From Blattamonas nauphoetae (Eukaryota > Preaxostyla > Oxymonadida), in assembly GCA_033064195.1 (NCBI GenBank), contig JARBJD010000034.1, positions 124,001 to 188,000 of the forward strand: a DNA stretch of 64,000 bases, in the 5' to 3' direction. Below are positions 22,018-33,649 of the stretch, in pieces. The notes below the pieces were generated by a model. It did no database searches and was not told the origin of the DNA. It saw only the letters and a list, made by a program, of their open reading frames with translations. Every line of letters starts with the position of its first letter. Within the stretch, counting starts at the first letter, position 1. A program made the position numbers and the translations under genes.

Positions 22018-22059
22018 ACCGCCGAAGCGGTGGGAGAGGGAGCAAAGGCCCTTCGGCCT
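22018..22059. other. Two tetraloop hairpins in the tail of element C
   Basis: ACCGC/GCGGT (22018-22031) and AGGCC/GGCCT (22046-22059). Read in the element's own (minus) sense the first closes a C-TTCG-G loop, an unusually stable RNA tetraloop. They lie between the terminal repeat and the internal complementary region, the same place as the hairpins in element A. Confidence 0.6.
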
Positions 22060-22090
22060 GGTAAATCTTTGGGACAGCTTTTGAACTCCG

Positions 22091-22167
22091 TGGGAGCTTT
22101 GGTTTGTGTAAGAGGAGCTCCCTTACCAGTCGCTCCTCACAAACCTTCAGCTCCCACTCCATTGAGA
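22091..22167. repeat. Internal complementary region of element C
   Basis: 22091-22109 is the complement of the left tip (from 21851), AAG follows at 22110-22112, and 22113-22167 is the complement of the right tip (ending 26557). It lies about 180 bases from the left terminal repeat. Confidence 0.9.
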
Positions 22168-25100
22168 GTTGAAAAGAACGAAGCTGAGAACGAAGAACAG
22201 GAGGGATGAGTATAGGAAAACAACATATCTCTTCAGAATGGACCGTGAAACCACTTTTAGTGGCTGTAACAAAGATTTGGAGTTGTCTGTTTCTGAAAAT
22301 GTTTGTCGACTTTCTACTCTGATGTAAGTTCTATCATGAATGGTGTCCCTCTGAATGATTGTTCCATCAGCCAGTTCTGATTTGATTCTGGCTCGAACTC
22401 TGGATTCCATTGTGGGCTTCCGAACCCGCCAAGCCGAGAGACACAGCACACTCATCCAACAGGAGACACGAGAGTCTCGTCTGTCTTGAGACTCCTTTCT
22501 TGGAGTGGTTGCAGCCAAGATTTCTTGTGATCAGCTCCAGGTTGTGTTCCTCCGATCCTCTAGTTTTGGTGGGAGTCCTTTCTTGATTGACGACCCGATG
22601 CAGTTTCAAGTCGATCGCAATGAGGAAGAAGAGTTCATTTTCAGATTTGATTAACCCAGGGTGATTGTCAAAGTTCGTTCGGACATATCGGAGAGCGGAA
22701 TTCCGGAGGACCACACTCTCAGCCTGTCTAGTGTTGCACTTGTGGACTTCCTTCTCGAATTATCTTGGTTGACAACTTCTAACGATGAATGGTCATATTT
22801 CTGAACTTTCCCTCTCCCCCATTGGAAGGATGTCTGCTCTAATCGTTGCGCGCGTTTCATTTGTTGATGACGTAGCTATTGATAGAATCGTTGCAAGAGT
22901 CCATGACGATGAAGCCACTGAGAAGATGACTTCATTCCCAGCTCACCCTCCATCATGCTTGTGAGCGCTGTGGAAATATACCTGACGCGTTGGACCGGAT
23001 GAACTGGCTTAACAGAGGAGTCCTCTTGTGGGACTGAGACCTCCACAGTATTCCTTGACATACAACAATTCACCGACGAGAGAGCGAACAATGTTTGACG
23101 ACTGAATGTGCTCGGTGGTGGCTGTGTCATCGGAGATAATGACGTAGAGATGATTACTCAGTGGGATGTCATGCATTCCACCATCGAGTGTGACTCTCTC
23201 GCAGAGAACAGCTTACAATCCAGAGCCGCAAACTCTGATTGAATGTCTAAGGAAGGAATTGCACGGCGAAGATTCTGCTTTCTCGAATGTTGCTTTTGAA
23301 AATCCACTAACAGCTTGATGGCGAGCTTATCGAAAAAGATTTCGTTGCAGTCTTCCCGGACAGTTTATCACACTCATACAAGAAAATGAAGACCCACAGA
23401 TGGGGCCCTCGTCGTCCTCATCCTCGTACAGATCTGCTGTTCTGTTGTAAGTGTGCTGTGAGCGGTCTTGACGGTCGAGGCTCAGATTGTTCAGATGGAC
23501 TGAGTGAATTTCAGGTGACACTCAAAGGACCATGAACTGCGTCACACGAACTGTCTGGAGAGGATGAATGTCGTGCACACTGTTGAACTCGCGCCTTGAA
23601 GTAGGGTTGGAACTGATGACAGCAGTCGGTGTGGTGTTCCCAATTGACACGTGTGGGTAGCGAACTGGGTGAAAAGACATCTCGCCCACAGTGTAAAAAT
23701 GGCAAGTCTCGCTCAACTTCGAAGTGATGATGGTAATGAAAGTACCAATCTCTCCGCTCGGAGTTCCCATCGCGACCGTTTTGACGCAGTGTTTGGCGAT
23801 GTTTAGATGCAACAAGATTGTCGCGATGATAGAATAATGCGAAGAGAGGCACTATTAGAAGACGAAGCTTCATCCATCCACCGCCACCCTGGTGAGGAGA
23901 CAAGAGTGATGGTGTTCTTGTCCGTCGAGTCTATTCACGTGATCGATTGATGAATATGTTCAGTGCTGCGCAAAGGTGTTTGAGTCCGATGTTCTAAGTT
24001 CAGATTGGCAGACTTCCCGATAAACTGCGCAGTCTTTGTCACTTTCAAACTGTATCGTTCTGAGGTTCATTAGGGAGAATTAACCTCCCTGATTTCCCAG
24101 TGACAGTTTCACCACGATCATTTCGGGCGTAAGGCGAGCACAGAGCCGCACCGACGATTCAAAGAACGGTTTTCTTGAGGTGAGCTGTCGATGACGTTCA
24201 ACGGGGTCACAGATGGGTTGAGTTGAATCTTCTAATCCAGATAAAAGCGACGGAAACATTGCCAACTCGAGAGAGGCTGATACGAAGTTGATGAAAGGGA
24301 AGGGAGAATGTGGGGGACGTCTACGAAGAGGCTTGACAAGCTCATGTCTGGTTCTGTCGTCTACGATGATGAATGAGGATAACGGCACGGAATTGGTGGC
24401 GAGAATGCAGTGGAGTCATTCATGATCCTCTACGCGCTGTCTCCAACATTCAAACATCGACAGTGGTGATGAAGGTGCTGCTGATAGGGAAACATGGGAA
24501 TGTACCATGAGAAGGTGCTGAAGAACTCCGACTTCAAGCATGAGAGAGTCGGCAACACTCGTTGGAGTAAGGCGCGAATCGAAGAACGGGTACTATCCAT
24601 GTTGGAGAAGTTCTTGTGCTCGTCGTCGTGTTCACTTGCACGATCAGGCTACAGACTCCACTTGTGCTCGTAGAAGCCGTAGCAGTTGTGTGCGTTCGCC
24701 ATTGCATCTGTCGTGCTCGACACGAAACAATCATCTTTGGAATTGCGAAGGGTTCTAGTCTTGTAGAACTGCTTCAGATGAGCCAGCTCAAGTTCAGTTT
24801 CGTATTGTGTGTACTGGTAACTTGCAGGAGAGAATGTACATCCCACCGGATCTCTGGATGAAGGTGTTGACGTACCCTCTCATCGAGGTTGATAGTGTTG
24901 AAAGGGAGGAGCGTACGGACGACTTCCACACCCTGTCAGACCTAACTTCAATAGTTGTGGAAACCTTCGGTGTGAGGTTCCGATCGTTGGAACCTCGAGA
25001 ATGATGCTCTCTTGCTTGATGGTATCGCATCACTTCACACCGCACAAACACGTCATGGTCTGACTATATCGAAGAATCCAATGCGAAAACTCAAAACGCG

Positions 25101-26560
25101 ATCCAAGGTCGATATCTAGATAGGGGGGCTTCTCCCTTGTAAACTGATGAATTTTTGATCATTCCATGATCGCTAAAGAGGCTTGTGTTCCATGCGTAGA
25201 GAAACTCTCATCCGAATCCGAAGAGGTTCTTGAATCTGTGAAAGATCCTTTCCCGCCAACGTCTTGTTATAGTATGACATTGTCACTGACATCACTAAGG
25301 TCATAACCATGACTATCATATCGGCCAAATGCGCCTGAGATGGCGATCCGAGTTGCTGAATCTCCCTTCGCGATGACGAAAAATCGTGCTGCTGCGACGA
25401 TACACCGATGAGCTGAAGCAAGTTAAGAGTTGTTGCATTATAGATCTGTGGTGAATACAGCCCGAGTAACGTCATTTTCCTCCATTTTCCCAACGACAGG
25501 TGTTGGCGTTTTATTCATCAATCATCGTCGCATTAACATTGAATTCGGCAGCAATGGGTCAATTATGTTTTTCAGTGTTTCTTCCTGGAATAGTGAGTCG
25601 CCCATGGAGCTTCAATTTGATTGGATGTGTCGTTTGAGAATTGGGAGATGCTGATTGAGGATGTCCATTATTTTTATCGTTTTTTTTTGGAGAACTCTTT
25701 GGTTGATTTGAGGTAGTGATGTTCAATCACATCATCCTGCACATTGTCGATGATGACGGAAGGACCGAAGGCATTTTGATTGACTGTGGTAGTCCGCCCC
25801 GGGAAGTCAGAATACTCCTGGGAAATTGATGATACCATCCTGATTGATACAAGAGAGACGCAGAGGGGAGAGAAACAAGACGCGAAGCGTCAGATCATCC
25901 CCAAAACTATGTTCCTGTTTTTCTTCTTGCTGGGTGTTCTCGAACGTTCTCTCTTTGGTGTGGATCTGCACTAGTGGCGTGATGGTTGCTTCTGATCGAT
26001 CCTAAACAACGATGATGTCGACAGCGATCATTGTTGTGCGAGGCTGTCGACTCGGAAAGTTGATGGTTGTAGGCTGTATGTGTTTCAGCTTTTTCAAAAT
26101 ATTGTCAAATAAGACACTCGGTTGGCGACTGCATCCATCTTTCAGAAGGATGAAGGAGTTTTTGTCCGTTTGACGCGAGTCTTGTTGAAAAGCTGAAATA
26201 TGATCAATGTAGCTATTTTGATCTCTCGAAACGAGTAAGTCAGTTGTGCAACGGGTGATTCATTCCTCTTGACTTGTAGGAAACTTTCTGGTAAGTTCAG
26301 CACCATTGTATTTCAATGGACTTTGCTCGAACTTGTGATCACTGTTGCGTGCTTTCCTTAACTTTGTGCAGTATTTGAGTGAGTCTGATCTGTTGAGTAC
26401 GTATTGGCGGGTTGCATGGATGGTTTTATTAACGAAAACAGATCAGTAATAGTTGAATCCATTTGGAATAAAAGGACCTATGGGCCACTTCACTGACCTT
26501 TATCTCAATGGAGTGGGAGCTGAAGGTTTGTGAGGAGCGACTGGTAAGGGAGCTCCTCTG

Positions 26561-26932
26561 GTTTCTCAACTTCCACCACTTCCCACAACACCCGCAGAGA
26601 CGTTCTGTCTCCGACGGCTCTTCCTCGAAGTCTCTCAACGCTCTTCGACACTCATCGCTTTGTCTCCTTCCAACCTCGCATCCACGCAGAGTCAATGGCT
26701 TCTCTTCTTCGGTTGTGTCAGAAACGAGGACTCCATCTGCATCGCCCTCCCAGGGACATGCGAGACGGTGCTGGACACGACTATTTCCTTCACGATGAAC
26801 ATCCACCTTGATTTATTCACGACACTTCTTAATTCTGCTCCCAAACTGGACATTTATTTTCTTAACTCTGATCCCATTGTCTTGTTTGGGTTTCCGAGTG
26901 TTTCAGCGAAACTGGTGAAGCCCATTCGTTGA
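26561..26932 (+). other. Open frame downstream of element C, function unknown
   Basis: A frame of about 123 codons resumes right at the edge of element C and ends at 26932. Its second half looks protein-like (NIHLDLFTTLLNSAPKLDIY, then FPSVSAKLVKPIR). All three frames are partly open here and the host sequence left of the element (about 21670-21850) is open in two frames, so the coding frame cannot be chosen. It may be the tail of the gene begun in the module at 20796. Confidence 0.3.
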
Positions 26933-27837
26933 CTCTTGACTCTCAGAAATCGCTTTTCTGTTGAAAAAATCATCTACAACTGGTTCCAGTCGACAGAAAA
27001 CAATCAAAGTCTCAAAACATTGTCATTTAACGATAAAACAACAGAGAATCTCGGTGGCAGTGATCAGTCGACCACAATTCGTTGATGGTCTGTCACAAGA
27101 ACTGATGATGTGCTCCAATTGCTTCTGTTGATAAATACAATCAACTGTGTTCAAGGAAATGGCGAGTAGATTCTTAAATAGGGCACCAGAGAGACAGCGA
27201 TTCTTCGAATGAAAACTCAACAATAGCACTTGAAAATCAAGTGATATTACCACCCCATCATTTGAGGAGGATCAGAGGTCTGTTCCGTGTTTCTATGCCG
27301 GCGAGCGACAGCCTGGCCACAGTCGATGGGTTCGAACTCGGATTGTGGCGTTCCTCACTTGGATATGACAGTGTGAAGGTGTTTGATGGTGATCTTTCGA
27401 GTGTTCTGAGAGATGAACAATGAGAGAGGGAAGAATGACGAATAGGAACAGGAGAAAGAGAGGACTACAAAACACTTCAGAAATCGAAACACACACCATT
27501 CTATCCCAAAATTGGGTCATTGTTGGTGTGAGGTGGTTTCTTGTGTTTCCGTGACGAGGCAATCAGCATAGTGAGTCTCGCGAGATCACCGCTTTTCTCG
27601 ATTCGATCTTTTACGTCACAAATGTCATTGCCCAGTTTCAATGGGAGACTTCCTTCCCAAAAGGGAAACCATCTTTGTTCTCATCAAGAGAGTCCTGATT
27701 TTCACAGCAATCCGACTCATTTGTCGCAAGCTGGACGAAGAAGACAGATCGATTCAAGTGATGAGGTTTCGAGTTCTTTTTCTCGCATCTGAATGACGAT
27801 TTCATTGTTTCCCATCACAATCCGGTCGGGACTTAAA
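26933..27837. other. Region without an identifiable gene
   Basis: About 900 bases. Only short open stretches on both strands; nothing matches the other families in the window. No repeat seen. Confidence 0.4.
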
Positions 27838-28430
27838 TTAAGATGGTTTGGGAGGACACGTTTTTCTGTGTTTGGCTGAAAGTGATGAGTGAATATTCTC
27901 CGTCTTTGTCAACCTATCCAGACAATGAGAACCAAAATCCTCTTTGTTTGCTGGTGTGGGAGAACGAGAGAAGATGAGGTCGATGAGATAAAACAATAAT
28001 GGAAGAGTGTGGAGAAAGAAGAGAGCGAGAAGAAACTGTCGTTGGGAGAACAAGAACAACATCAAAAATTTTAGAGCACACCTCGAACATATCGTGGATG
28101 GCTGTAGAATGGCGGGAGTGAGGGGCCCATCCGAATTTGACGAGATAAACGAGATACTGTTTTGAAACAGTTCGAATGTCGAGAATGGGAAAGATAATCT
28201 TATCAAAACGGAGGATGCAGGGACGCCATGACTTGCTTGGAGAGAGGACGGTTGACGACGTGACAGTCAAAGACAGCCTCGTTGAGAACGACGAACCCAA
28301 AAGAGAAAACCATTTCTGGACGATTGGAGGCGATCCCAGAATCTGTTCGTCGGCACCAGCAATCAACACATTCCCAACATCCGAGCAGAGTCCGCAGAAA
28401 TGAGTTTGAGTCATTCGAGAGGTGGATTCG
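27838..28430 (-). other. Conserved downstream module, copy 2
   Basis: Directly downstream of family A copy A3 on the same strand. It contains TQTHFCGLCSDVGNVLIAGA and, in a second frame, RPEMVFSFGFVVLNEAVFDC with a TGA at the position shared by all three copies, then FPILDIRTVSKQYLVYLVKF and DMFEV followed by a GTGTGC donor and, about 130 bases on, CACCAG and a short last exon (NKEDFGSHCLDRLTKTENI). One frame is open for 178 codons. It is the best preserved of the three copies; the gene structure is unresolved. Confidence 0.5.
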
Positions 28431-28454
28431 ACGCGGCATTTGAGATGCAATCAT

Positions 28455-29525
28455 TCACCGATTCTTCACGTTCAAACTCAGCAATTGTGTAACGGATAGA
28501 CACTCGTCCACAAGATTCCAGCCATAATTTCCGTTCTTGTTGTTCATCAGCATCTGTTCGAGTGTGTCTTCGAAGCCTTCCGAAAACAGAGCTTGCATTG
28601 TCCGTTTCCCAGATTGGGCCACTTCTGCACTTTCTGTCTTCCATTCTCTGAGTGAACGGTTGATGTCCATGAGAATGCCCCATAGACACAGATCATCTTC
28701 GACTGACGAGAGACAACTTGAGAATGCCATTGGAATCTGAGATGCGAGGACAAATTCCAATGTTGCACGATGAAATGGACCTAATTGCAGGAGAGTGCTC
28801 AAAAGATTCATGAAATTGCCAAATAAGTCTCCACTGAGGATGTGCCGATTTGTGATCAGAATCATCACAAATTGAGACGATGGAATCACGACCTTCTGAA
28901 AGATCATTTCACGATGGTTGAATGCATCGATTGCAGTTGTGATGTCAAGTTCACTGAGAGACAATGGATCTGCGAGGCAGAGGCAATTGTCGATGATTCT
29001 GATCAAAGCGTCGAATATCTCTTTATTTCCTGTTATTGGCAGTGTGTGAGGTTGGACAGTCGCCAAGACTTTGCTGATCAGATTTGGCACCACGAGACGA
29101 CATCGAATTTCAGTTGATGAAGAATCTGTGATATTGTACAGGAACGACAACGTTGCAGCAACAACTCTCGAGTGAGGAGATGACAGGAGAGTGAAAATGC
29201 TCGTTACGAAGCCAGAATGCGATCCTACTGAAAAGGGAACGAGGTCAGTCACGAGTTTCGCTGCAAGTTGTGTGTCCCACAACGGCTCCAGGCTCTTCAA
29301 AAAGTGGACAGCTTTGTCCTGAAGGGCTGTATCAAATGGGTGTTCAGCTTTCACGAGGACAACTAGTGAATTGTAAATTGTCGATTGGTCCTCGAACGAC
29401 AAATCTGAGTTCACATCGAAATTCAGGAAAGGTTCTTCTTCAGGCTTGACAGTCGAAGGTGATTCCTGAGAACTACTCGATAAAGCATCGTTGGAAGCTT
29501 TTAAAGAAACAGTTTCACTTTCCAT
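28455..29525 (-). CDS. Family A alpha-solenoid-like protein, copy A3 (intact)
   Basis: A continuous frame of 356 residues from MESETVSLKASNDALSSSSQ to LSLNVKNR, with no visible damage. Family motifs: SDLSFEDQSTIYNSLVVLVK (about residues 38-57), FDTALQDKAVHFLKSLEP, IPSSQFVMILITNRHIL (about 215-231), and GFEDTLEQMLMNNKNGNYGW near the end. Ser/Glu-rich N-terminus, then regularly spaced Leu-rich helices that suggest an armadillo/HEAT-like solenoid (inference). No signal peptide or membrane segment. Upstream, in frame, lies the tryptophan motif WDD that recurs in other copies. It is the reference copy for judging the damaged ones. Confidence 0.75.
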   Translation of the reverse strand: MESETVSLKASNDALSSSSQESPSTVKPEEEPFLNFDVNSDLSFEDQSTIYNSLVVLVKAEHPFDTALQDKAVHFLKSLEPLWDTQLAAKLVTDLVPFSVGSHSGFVTSIFTLLSSPHSRVVAATLSFLYNITDSSSTEIRCRLVVPNLISKVLATVQPHTLPITGNKEIFDALIRIIDNCLCLADPLSLSELDITTAIDAFNHREMIFQKVVIPSSQFVMILITNRHILSGDLFGNFMNLLSTLLQLGPFHRATLEFVLASQIPMAFSSCLSSVEDDLCLWGILMDINRSLREWKTESAEVAQSGKRTMQALFSEGFEDTLEQMLMNNKNGNYGWNLVDECLSVTQLLSLNVKNR

Positions 29526-30061
29526 TGAAAAGCGAAGAGGATCATCCCATTGTCCGTTTTTGACTCAAATCCAACAAACCCTTGAACAAGAAACGAATTC
29601 TCCAAACAAAGAAAATGAAGATTAAGAGAAGAATGAAATGAATTATCATTGGTAACAAATATCTTCCTGTCTGGCATGTTGCTCTTTCGACGAAAATTTC
29701 TCATTCAATGTCCGCATCCGAACGATAATCAGTTTCCAAACCAACAATCAACGCAGGTGAAGCCAATACGTTCAAATTGCGGAAAGTGAAGAGTTGAGAG
29801 TGCGATGGATGGACAAAACGAGGTGATTATTCTTGTTCATGGTGCAGAGATGGCAAGGGCAAAATTAGGTCGAAAGTGGAATGTTCACACAATCGGGCGC
29901 GAGTTGGGCTGTGTTCATGAACGATTTTGTTTCGTTCAGTGAAAGAGAGTTCGTGCTCAGAAAAGCAAGATATGGAGTCAGCAGGACAGAAGAAGGGCAG
30001 GCCAATCCAACTGTGTCCCATCGAAGAACGGCTCAACATCAGAAAATGACAACGGTGCAAC
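29526..30061. other. Spacer between family A copies A3 and A4
   Basis: About 535 bases. Upstream of A3 it holds the conserved stretch GATCATCCCATTG (29540-29552, minus-strand sense CAATGGGATGATC). The rest shows only short unsupported frames. Confidence 0.4.
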
Positions 30062-30630
30062 TCAAAACTCGTCTGGTTGTGTTGGAAGTGACAGATGACG
30101 AATCGTCAACATGAACGAATGTGAGGATATGTCGACAAGACCCAATACACGTTGCTTACTGGGATGGGAGATTGAGAGATAAAGAGGATGAAGAGACGAG
30201 ACAAGAAAGGAGGAAGAGTGAGAGAAGTACGATTCACAGAAAATGCTGATGGCACAAACACGAGAAGCCCAAAAAAGAGAACACACCTCAAACACATCGG
30301 AGAACGCTGTGGATAGGCGGGAGGGCGGGGGCACACTCAATTTGACGAAATAAATGCGAAGTGTTTCGGAGATGGTTCAAAAGTCGAGAATGGGAAAGAT
30401 AATCTGTTCACAATGCATCGTTCGGAAACGCCAGGACTTGTCTGGAGATTTCTACGTTGACGAAACGACAGCCAAAGACTGTTGCGTTGAGAACGACGAC
30501 GTCAAAGATGACGTCATTTTCAGTCGGTTAGAGGCGATCTCAGAATCTATGTGTCTGCGCAAGCAATCAGAGCATTCCTAACATCGGATGAGAGTGTGTA
30601 GAAATAAGTTGGAGTCTTTCGAGAGGCGGC
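30062..30630 (-). other. Conserved downstream module, copy 3
   Basis: Follows family A copy A4 on the same strand. It contains TPTYFYTLSSDV in one frame and FDVVVLNATVFGCRFVNVEI ending in the shared TGA in another, then DVFEV with a GTGTGT donor and a CCCAG acceptor before a last exon (SKQRVLGLVDISSHSFM). More changes than copy 2. Confidence 0.45.
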
Positions 30631-30639
30631 TTCGACGCA

Positions 30640-30997
30640 CATTTTGAGATCTCACCATTCAGGGCATTCCACATTCGATCCCAGAAGGCGATCCGGCTGA
30701 TGAGGGAACGAGGTCCGTCACAAGTTTCGAAGCTTGCTTGCTTGCTCGATAAGGAGATTCGAGAGTCTTCAAAAACAGGGCGGCTCTATCTTGAAGGGCA
30801 TCGTCAAATGGAAAGTCCCCCTTCACGAGGGCAACAAATGAACGGTAAATCCTCGATTTGTCCTCAAAGGACAATTCTGAGTTTGGATCACAATTCAAGA
30901 AAGGTTCACGTTCTGGGACGATCATCCGATCGGAATCACAAACATGGGATTGACTAGTTGTTTCAGGATGATTTTTATAGTAAATGGTGTCGTCCAT
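30640..30997 (-). pseudogene. Family A copy A4, large internal deletion
   Basis: The first 107 or so codons (PEREPFLNCDPNSELSFEDK to VPSSAGSPSG) are clear family A sequence. They are joined directly to the last few bases of the family reading frame (GGATCGAATGTGG, as at the end of copy A2), so about 750-800 bases of the middle are missing. The breakpoint falls in a short GG overlap, consistent with an end-joining deletion. The downstream module is retained. Confidence 0.8.
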
Positions 30998-31266
30998 TGA
31001 AAATTAAAATAAGATCATGCCCATCTGGGAGATTCTTCATCCATCTCTTGTTGATTTTCCAGAATTAATCTGAAAAATCATGTCAAAATGATGTTATCCG
31101 ACGAGAAAAAGAAGATATACGCTACACAACTCTTCTTTTGCCCTTCCCTATGATGATATTCAGTATTTTCTTCGTCACCATTCTGAAACGACCCACTGAT
31201 TGGTTCGTGAAGTGTGGATGGGGATGAAAAGGGAAGGGTGTGTGTTTGATGGACGACTGACTCTAA

Positions 31267-33344
31267 TCAGAACTCGTCCGCGTTGAATGACAGCTCGGCT
31301 CGGAATCGAGTCGCTAATTCTTGGAGATAGTCGCCAGTGTCCACTTCGATCCCCACAACTGGCAGTTCGAAGCCGTCGTCCCACCCTTCTTCCCTCAACA
31401 GCACTTCTCGTCTCTTCTGCCGCTCTCGTTTGTTTTGATTCCAATCGTGTGTTCTGTTTAACATGTTCTGGAAGAAATCTTCAAAAGTCTCTTCGTTCTC
31501 CATCTCGACCATCTGTCTCACTTCCCATTTCACGAGTTCAGACACAAAGTCGGCGTCGTGCTCTTCTGAGCGGAGTTCCATGTTTTTGATGTGAAGGTGG
31601 ACATCGCAGAGATGACTCTCGAACGTAGTTTGGTCCTCGTCATCCAGAACGAGTTTGTCTGAATTGTGGAACATGAAAATGATGAATGGTTTGGCTGGCT
31701 CGAACACAGAAACACGAAGGAGAGCATATTGACGGAAGAGAGCTTCTTCATCGTCTTCAATTGGTTTGATCATCTCTGAGATGAGAGAGTGTGTTGGACT
31801 CCGAGAGAGGAAGCGAAACAAAGTCAACTGTCTCAAACATCCTTTTCACAAAATTGACTGAAATGATTGTCTCCATCACCGATGGAAACCGAGCAACGAT
31901 GTTTGCGATGATAATGATGATGTTATCCCTGATGTCTGCGTGGTGAAGCTTGAGAGAGTTGAGGATGAGATCAGGGAAGGATGGATCGTCGAGGATGATT
32001 GTTTGGAAGGATGATTTGTGGGGTTCTGTGATTGCGAATGTCAGATCGAGGAAGGCACTCCACAATTTGTCAACGAAGTCCTCACACTCATTTCGAAGTG
32101 TGTGGAGAGAATCAGCCATTTCTGTGTTAACTCCAGAAACGAATGGAGTGGTTGGAGAAGAGTCGGAGGGAAGAGAAGCGATGAGAGTGTCGATGGATGA
32201 GATGTTTGTGAGAATCGTTGTGAGAGCATCTTTCACAATGAGAATGAAATCTCGAAAGATCTCTGGATCAACCTGAAATGACGAGAAATGATGAAGAGGG
32301 TCAAGACACACATCGATTGGAGGGTCAGCGTAAAAAAGGAGAAGAGGGAGTTTTCACGAAGAATCGCAGAAGTGAAGGGAATCAGCGATGATGAATGGAT
32401 CATCTTTTGTGAGTTGGACGTATTTTGGGAGGTGTGAATGATTGTCTGGAAGAATGGATTGGAATTCGGAGAAAACAGTTCGGATTTTCTTCGTCAGGGC
32501 TGCCAGGAATGAGAGACCAGAATATTGTTGGAGAGGGGACGTTGATGGGAAGATGGGTGAGGGTAGAAGAGTGAAAGCATTTGGATATAGTTCGATGATC
32601 GTGAAAAGAGTGAGAAGAGTTTGGTTGGCGATTCTGAGATGAGGAAAGAGAGAGATCCGAGCTAAAGTGGTCAAAACTGCTGGTGAAGGGGTCTCATCTC
32701 GAATGTCATCGAATGTCGAAACAAGAATGTCTTCGTTTTGGAGCAAGAGCGAGTCGACAATGTCGGAATCAAAAAAGAGCGATTCCACGCAAGAACAACA
32801 CTGAACACAAAATGAGAGGAAGAAAGAAATCAACAAACCGATTCTAATGCAGCACAGGTCCACCATTCCCCAAACTGATTCATGATGAACGAAGGGATTT
32901 CGGACGCAATCGATGTTCGAACGAATGGCGGTGATTTCGAATCTGAAAGAAGACAATGTGACAGTCACCATCACACAAACAAAAATCACAAACACAGAAT
33001 GTCAAGCAATTTCAAAAGTTCACCCTGAAAAGCGAGAATGAACAAAAGTGAAAACAACACACGGCAAGTCCGGATGAATACGTTCCTTGACACAATGGCG
33101 ACAGAAAGTCACACCAAGAATCAAAAACGTCTGTCTTCACACTTTCTGAAACAATCCCAAAATCATCAAACACAAATCAATTTAAAAAACAGAACAAGAC
33201 ACCAGAGGCCACTCTCTGCAACTCTCCGAGTGTCTCAATCACAATACTTTCATCACCACTCTTCAACATTTCGAGAAGGGTTGAAGTGTTCGACTGAGAT
33301 GCAGAGAGAGTGAAAAGCAAGAAAAACGACAAACACTGTTCCAT
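31267..33344 (-). pseudogene. Family B protein, copy B1, damaged
   Basis: Exons by comparison with copies B2 and B3: 33203-33344 (from ATG, MEQCLSFFLLFTLSASQSN), 33063-33145, 32996-33024 (GELLKLLDIL), 32312-32942 (EITAIRSNIDCVRNPFVHHE, then CCSCVESLFFDSDI, then LTTLARISLFPHLRIA), 31267-32272 (VDPEIFRDFILIVKDAL to SFNADEF). Introns are 34-60 nt with GTG-type donors. The tail ERQKRREVLLREEGWDDGFE is shared by all copies. Damage: an in-frame TGA at 32354-32356 where B2 has TGG, and a one-base frameshift near 31790. The last exon is helical and acidic; the product may be an alpha-solenoid protein of about 640 residues. Function unknown. Confidence 0.65.
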
Positions 33345-33649
33345 GACGTTTCACAAGTCATCTGACCATGTGAAGAGTCGACGATCTGAGTAGAGAGCTC
33401 TGATTGCATCAAAAAAAAATGCAAGATCCTCCGGATGAGACTGAACTTACTCGATTAATCGAGTTCGGCTGCGCATGGGTTGATCCAGCAACTGTCTATT
33501 TTTGTTCTCAAAGTCTCATTCTTTTGAATAGACACAAGACTGCGACAAATATCAATAAATTCTCCAGAAGAATAGTGCCAATTCTGGAAATCAAGCCAGT
33601 TTCTCGGAATTCAGATGTGCAATGGGATGATCCTCCACCAGTTCTTTCA

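Larger units (their letters stand above)
21851..26557 (-). mobile_element. DIRS-like tyrosine-recombinase retroelement C (fossil)
   Basis: 4707 bp, reverse orientation relative to element A. Inverted terminal repeats at 21851-21910 and 26473-26557 share a core of about 60 bases (including CTCCCACTCCATTGAGATAA); the right tip has about 25 extra bases. The internal complementary region is at 22091-22167. Flanking trinucleotides are CTT on the left (21848-21850) and CTG on the right (26558-26560). The body is heavily broken with many interruptions and no frame longer than about 130 codons. One minus-strand stretch near 24880 has a faint resemblance to the RNase H region of DIRS elements, too weak to rely on. 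Confidence 0.8.
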
